Part shown: positions 46,601-64,000 of the stretch, in pieces
How positions within the stretch are numbered: the stretch's first letter is position 1
How the letters are laid out: each line of letters starts with the position of its first letter
Translations under genes and position numbers: made by a program
Notes under the pieces: generated by a model
What the model was told of the DNA's origin: nothing
Seen by the model: only the letters and a program-made list of their open reading frames with translations
Database searches by the model: none
Assembly (NCBI RefSeq): GCF_040954835.1
Contig: NC_090723.1
Coordinates: 444,001 to 508,000, forward strand
DNA: 64,000 bases
Source: Lepisosteus oculatus
Taxonomy: Eukaryota > Chordata > Actinopteri > Semionotiformes > Lepisosteidae
Direction of reading: 5' to 3'

Positions 46601-49080
46601 CAGCGTGGCCAGACTGAGCCACAGAGATTGGCTTGACCTGTCTGGGAAGCAGGGCTGAGTTTCCATGCCTTTCTGTCGCCCCAGCCAGTTTGGAGTCCTC
46701 TCCGACGTACAGGGCTTCTATGGGCTGCTTAGCACTGGGAGTCTGATTTCCCTGCTACTCTTGCTTTGCACACATTTGACGCCAGTCTCCTGAGTAGGCG
46801 TGCAGCAGCTCCGTTCTCTCTGAGAGACTTGACTGCATTAAAGGTTTCTCGCGTGTGGGCACCTGAGGTGTGCATGTGTTTATATGGCAGGAGCTGCTGA
46901 CCACACTACACCATGTGGTGAGAGACAAGAGGCAACATCCGGGCCCATTTTATTCACTCTATAGTCTGTATTTGAATGGCAGGAATTGAGTTCAAGGCTC
47001 GTGCACATTGCATGGGTGCTCTGACTGCTGGTACATCTCTTAACCCGTCCTTTGTGTGCCCGCCTTAGGGAGCATTCATTCATTCAGTGTTTACTGTGCC
47101 TCATCACTGACACAGTAAGGGGCAAGACTGTATTTACTAGCTGAGCCCCATGCTGTAGCATCGTGCACTATCGTCTACAATACATAGATCTTGCCATGTT
47201 AACTTTCTGGCTTGAGCTGTGCGTGACTTTTCGGGAATATGCCGCGCTTTGATGCAGAACAGAAGACTCTCTTTGCATAGCAGTTTCCAGTTCATGTGCC
47301 TCCCCACGGTCTTGCGTAATCAGGTGCTGCATGTTTTCATCTCATTTGTGCAAGATCTTGCAGTTCAGAGAAGGTGGAGGCCGCTGGTGAGGTCTGGCAC
47401 TCGGCAGGTACTGGCCAGCTGGCTAGTCCGGAGCCGCAGGTTGAGCTGAGCTGTGGGAGCTCTGCCTGCTAAGCTACAGGGGGCTTTGACAGCATCAGCA
47501 GCCCCCCAGTCCTGCACTGCAATAGTGAGAAACGAAGTGAGATTCTCTTATCAGGAGTTTTGGAGGCAAAATCTGTATGATCCCCGTTATTGTCCCTGGA
47601 AACGGTCTTATCTGAAACATAGAAGTCCCTGTTTCTGAGGTTACCTGCTGCCAAGGCTTTACACATAAATAATACATTTATAAATTATTAAAGTAATAAA
47701 TGTTCTCAGTAGCTCCACACCATATATTATACAAAAACTGGAAGGCTGTGGGCTGTAAAAAACTTGAGGTAACATTTTAAGATGAGAAAGTCAGTTCAGA
47801 CACCAGCTTACCTAGGAAGCACATTTCTGAAAGATAACAGCACTTCCCCTACAGTCAGGAAGTGTCAAGAGCTGGTCATGTGGCTTCTCTGTTTCTTGGC
47901 ACAGCAGTGTTACTGAGCCAATAGGAGACTAGAAAACCAGCCAAATACAAAACACACAATTATTATTCGCAAATATTCACAATGAGTCTTACATACCCGA
48001 GTCCAGCCTATAACCAAGACCTAGTCTTTAGGAGGCAAGATTCCAGGCCCATCTGAGAGAAAAATCAGTATAAGAGAGACGATTTTATCAAACAAAAATA
48101 CAAAGTTCATGGTAAACTAGAGGGAAGCTTTCTCCAGTGCTAAATTAGTGTATCCGTACAACATAAAGAGGTTTCTCTTAGCTGGTGGACACCATTTAAG
48201 TGAAAACAACCCGCTTTTCTAAATTGAAAGATGGTCTCTTCAGATCTCAAATACCCGGTCAGTTTCTGCCCTTCAAGATGGATACTCTCTCACAGCGAGG
48301 CACCTCTGTGCTCAGGGAACAAGAGAAAAGCGAATGAGCACTGATTTGCTGAGCTGGAGGATCGTACTGGGCCTTGAGTTCTGAGCTGTTGTAGTATACC
48401 TCTCTCTTGAGCAGAGTGTCCAGTATGTGAGCAGCTGTCCCAGCCCTGGCTAGAGCTGTAGGAGCCATACTAGCGGTGTTTCAAACCCCCGTGACTCATC
48501 GCTACATATTCTAGATCGCAGAGATTTCTAAAAGAAAGGTGTGAGGTATTTTATTTACTTTTATTTACTTCAGTGGGCCTGACTTCAATCACATAAATAG
48601 CGACGCTTCTGTGGAAAAAGACACCAGTGGGGAGGTTTGTCACCTCACACGCACTCAGCTTGAGCAGAGTCAGGCTGTGGTTTAAGGTGCAACAGCGAGG
48701 CTGCGCAGTTTTATGCTTCTGCTTGGAAATCCTTCGGATATTCAGGGCCTGACATTTTGTTCTGCCCATGTCTGGCCTGCTGCTGCGAGAGAGAAGCCGG
48801 CTCTGGAAGCGGCGCTGCGCCCGGTCTGAGCTCGAGACGTGTGGCCGAGCCTGTTGTGTGAAGGATTGGTTTGGAGAGTCGGTGACAGGAAGGAGCTCTT
48901 GCAGGTCGTGTCTCACCGTGCTGCGTTTTGAACTGTGGTTGAGTGTTTAGTGTAAAGTACTCAATAGTACAAGTCCCTAAAAGCACGAAGTACAGTGAAG
49001 CCCAGTGCTGTGACAGTAGAGCTGTGGAGAGATACAGTACCTCAAATACTCCCAGCTTTGTTCCATAGAGCATTTTCGAA
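40700..49080. other. Probable znf652 intron 1, part 2: no gene seen
   Basis: No exon is supported. The block 41700-43850 is notably AT-rich with several TAATTA/ATTAG homeodomain-type cores around 43060-43150. A short TG/TA microsatellite lies near 43885. A CTCF-like motif at 45493-45508 is listed separately. Confidence 0.45.
45493..45508 (+). promoter_or_regulatory. CTCF-like motif in znf652 intron 1
   Basis: GCCAGCAGGTGGCAGT is a full match to the core pattern CCASYAGRKGGCR. Confidence 0.5.
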
Positions 49081-49084
49081 CACA

Positions 49085-49290
49085 AGCAAGAGGCACCCAT
49101 TCAGCTCACCTAACCTGCTTGGTAGGTAGTAGCTAATTGGTATAAGGATGGGTCTCATCCAGCCCTTTCTTGAGAACAGCCAGGGTATAGCCTTCTACAG
49201 CCTGCCTGGCAGCTTGTTCCATACTCCCACCATGCTTTGTGCAAGTGAAGTGCCCCCCCCAGTTTCTGCTCACTGGTGCGCAGGTGAAAC
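49085..49290 (-). repeat. CR1/L2-like LINE 3' end fragment
   Basis: TTGGTAGGTAGTAGCTAATT, TCATCCAGCCCTTTCTTGAG and GGCAGCTTGTTCCATACTCC match in order the copy at 54.3 kb. It is reversed and 5'-truncated like the others. Confidence 0.65.
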
Positions 49291-49299
49291 AAACCTCAT

Positions 49300-50790
49300 C
49301 AAGACCTGTAGCTGATCACAGGGTGATGATCTGGATGTATTGGTTGGATCACAGTTCTCATTACACCCTCTGGGTGATGATGCTAATAACTACTCAATCT
49401 TCCATTATCACCGAGGGATTGTAATGGGAACTGGGATATTAAGCTGTTTCTGTGACTAAATGTCAAATAATGTTGCATATAAATATTTTTTATGTAAATG
49501 TTTTCCCCAAAATATTTATTCACTCTGTGTTCTTCCAAGTCTGTAGTCCTTCTGATTCATATTTAGTGAATTAGAAATCTGAATCTGAATACTCCAGTCA
49601 CAATGCTTTAAGGATATTTGTTGGTTCATATTTAAAACTCCTAAACTACAAGGTTAATATGTAAGGGAGGATAGAAATGATTTGGTGTCTATACTTTGAT
49701 ACTAATGTAATCGATAATATTTATTCAAATTCATATTCTGTCCATTAATAATTTTGCCCTTCACCTGTAATTAATCATCTTTAAATCGGTCGAAATGGTG
49801 CTGGCGTGTGCTGTCTGGTCTGATGAAGATCCCCTGTGAGTAGAAGTGTTGACTGGTGGTTTGTATTTGTGTTCCTTTGAATTGGGAGGATTTCTGGAGC
49901 AGCAGCTCGCAGGGATGGACGTACCGCCTCCTGTTGCACAGCGCCCTGAGCCGTGTCTGGTTCCGCAGGCTGCAGGCTCCTTTCGGTCAGCCAGCAGCAG
50001 CTGATGGATATTTCAGATCTGGGTGGATGTATTCGTATGTTATTTGCAGGGTGTTGGATGGACTCAACCATAGAGCTGAAACATAATGGTAGCAAAGGAC
50101 TGTGTACACTCTCCAGCTTCATCAGTCCAGTTTACATCAACTTGCAGCTGATAAAACGTGAAATGGATGAAAAGGTTGTGGAATGGAAGCCGTGTCACAC
50201 CCCTTAGTCTGTAGATGCCTTAGACATTCACTTGAAGTTTCGGTGTTTTTTTCAGGAAACGGCGCGTATAGTCACAACCGCGCAACATCGTCCCTTCCTG
50301 CGCTCGGCACCGGGGGGGCGCTGCTGCACGTGCAGGAGCCCCCTTTTCACCGGGACCTGTGTGCCTGTTGGGCCGTATCGGCTTCTTCTCGCTGTGCGTG
50401 TGAGCGGGGCGAGGCCCGTCTTCGCAACGAGGAGAGTGCAGCTGCCCGTGCACTCGGGGTTTTGAAATAATTTTACTGTTAGAAAGAAATTCAAATCGAG
50501 AACAAAAAACAAACAGCCCTTCCCACAGCTTAGCAAGAGTGAGTGTGGTAACTGATTTGCAGCCTTCTGTATTGCCTGTGGTTTTATGTAGAAATTAAGG
50601 ACTGTGGTAAAGACTAGAAAGCATGTTGCAAAGATTGCATCTTACACCTAAGCTGGTGACTCGCATACAGGATGCTGTCATTTTGAAAGGAGAATCTGTC
50701 TTTTATAATTCAGAAATGCAGGTAGCGAAATGATTCAGTTGGCAGCGCGTGTACAGTTTTGATTTCTTACACCTTTTCTCTTTTTCCTTC
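49300..50790. other. End of znf652 intron 1, no gene seen
   Basis: AT-rich to 49780, then more mixed. Short frames only. The last bases form the pyrimidine tract of the exon 2 acceptor. Confidence 0.5.
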
Positions 50791-50795
50791 TTCAG

Positions 50796-51205
50796 GTGAA
50801 GCTTTGCCGATGGCTGCTAAAACGAGAGGGACAAATTCCTCGAGCTCCGACCAGCAACTAAGCTAAATTTAACCTTACTAGAAGAAAAGCAACTAAGAAA
50901 TGTCCTGCACGATGTCTGCCTTTTCCTGCTGCTACGTCTGCTGCTGCTAGATCTTCAAGGAATACAGTACACGTCTGAGGACCGTGGGAGAGCAAGGACC
51001 AGCGCAAAAGCCTGCTTTCATCCCCTGGACAGGATGGCTAGATGAAGTAGACCTCAAATCCTTGTTTCTTTTTGTGTTTCTGTGGGGTGTCGTTCCTGGT
51101 TCAAGCTAATGTAAGCCCCTTTGTGGACGAGCTTTCCCAAGGAGCAAGAAGGAGGAGTCGCAGAGCCCTGGTCACTGACCCACCCCTGCCCCGGGCCGTC
51201 CGGTC
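50796..51205 (+). other. znf652: znf652 5'UTR in exon 2 with upstream ORFs
   Basis: The exon follows a strong acceptor TTTTTCCTTCTTCAG. Before the main ATG, the 410-nt leader holds a uORF of 18 codons (50810-50866), one of 16 codons that is cysteine-rich (50900-50950) and a three-codon one near 51033. This suggests translation of znf652 is damped or regulated. Scanning past them or re-initiation would be needed. Confidence 0.7.

Positions 51206-64000
<12,795 letters not shown>

Overview
This is a 64 kb piece of vertebrate nuclear DNA, most likely from a ray-finned fish and quite possibly a non-teleost such as gar or bowfin (the lineage is an inference from gene content and repeat types, not proven). 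The evidence is spliced genes with GT-AG introns, a near-canonical U1 snRNA gene, the prohibitin (phb) and znf652 genes side by side as in other vertebrates, and fish-type repeats: a 5S-rRNA-derived SINE, the 3' ends of a CR1/L2-like LINE, and foldback elements.

Layout. (1) 185-5378, minus strand: a six-exon immunoglobulin-superfamily receptor rebuilt here from its splice sites. It has a leader, a V domain with PVR/nectin/TIGIT-family signature motifs, a second Ig-like domain, a transmembrane exon and a 75-residue tail with an ITIM and further tyrosine motifs. (2) 7828-8325, plus strand: a complete U1 snRNA gene with distal element, PSE and 3' box. (3) About 9310-15110, plus strand: phb, with a non-coding first exon, six coding exons and a promoter carrying a ZNF143/Staf-type motif. 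(4) About 15.1-50.8 kb: a long stretch with no coding exon I can support. It holds several CpG islands (24.9-25.6, 26.5-27.0 and 27.5-28.0 kb), one of which is probably the znf652 promoter and non-coding first exon, plus old repeats and a good CTCF-type motif next to phb. (5) 50796-64000, plus strand: znf652, with a 5'UTR containing upstream ORFs, a large N-terminal coding exon and four more zinc-finger exons. The last exon runs off the window.

Functionally these are unrelated neighbours: an immune-type membrane receptor, a spliceosomal RNA, a mitochondrial inner-membrane scaffold and a C2H2 repressor. The two housekeeping genes (U1 and phb) share a Staf/ZNF143-type promoter motif. The points most worth following up are the PVR-family ITIM receptor next to phb, a dispersed foldback family with one copy carrying a perfect 50-bp inverted repeat, SINE-borne CTCF-like motifs, and two minisatellites placed close to splice sites.
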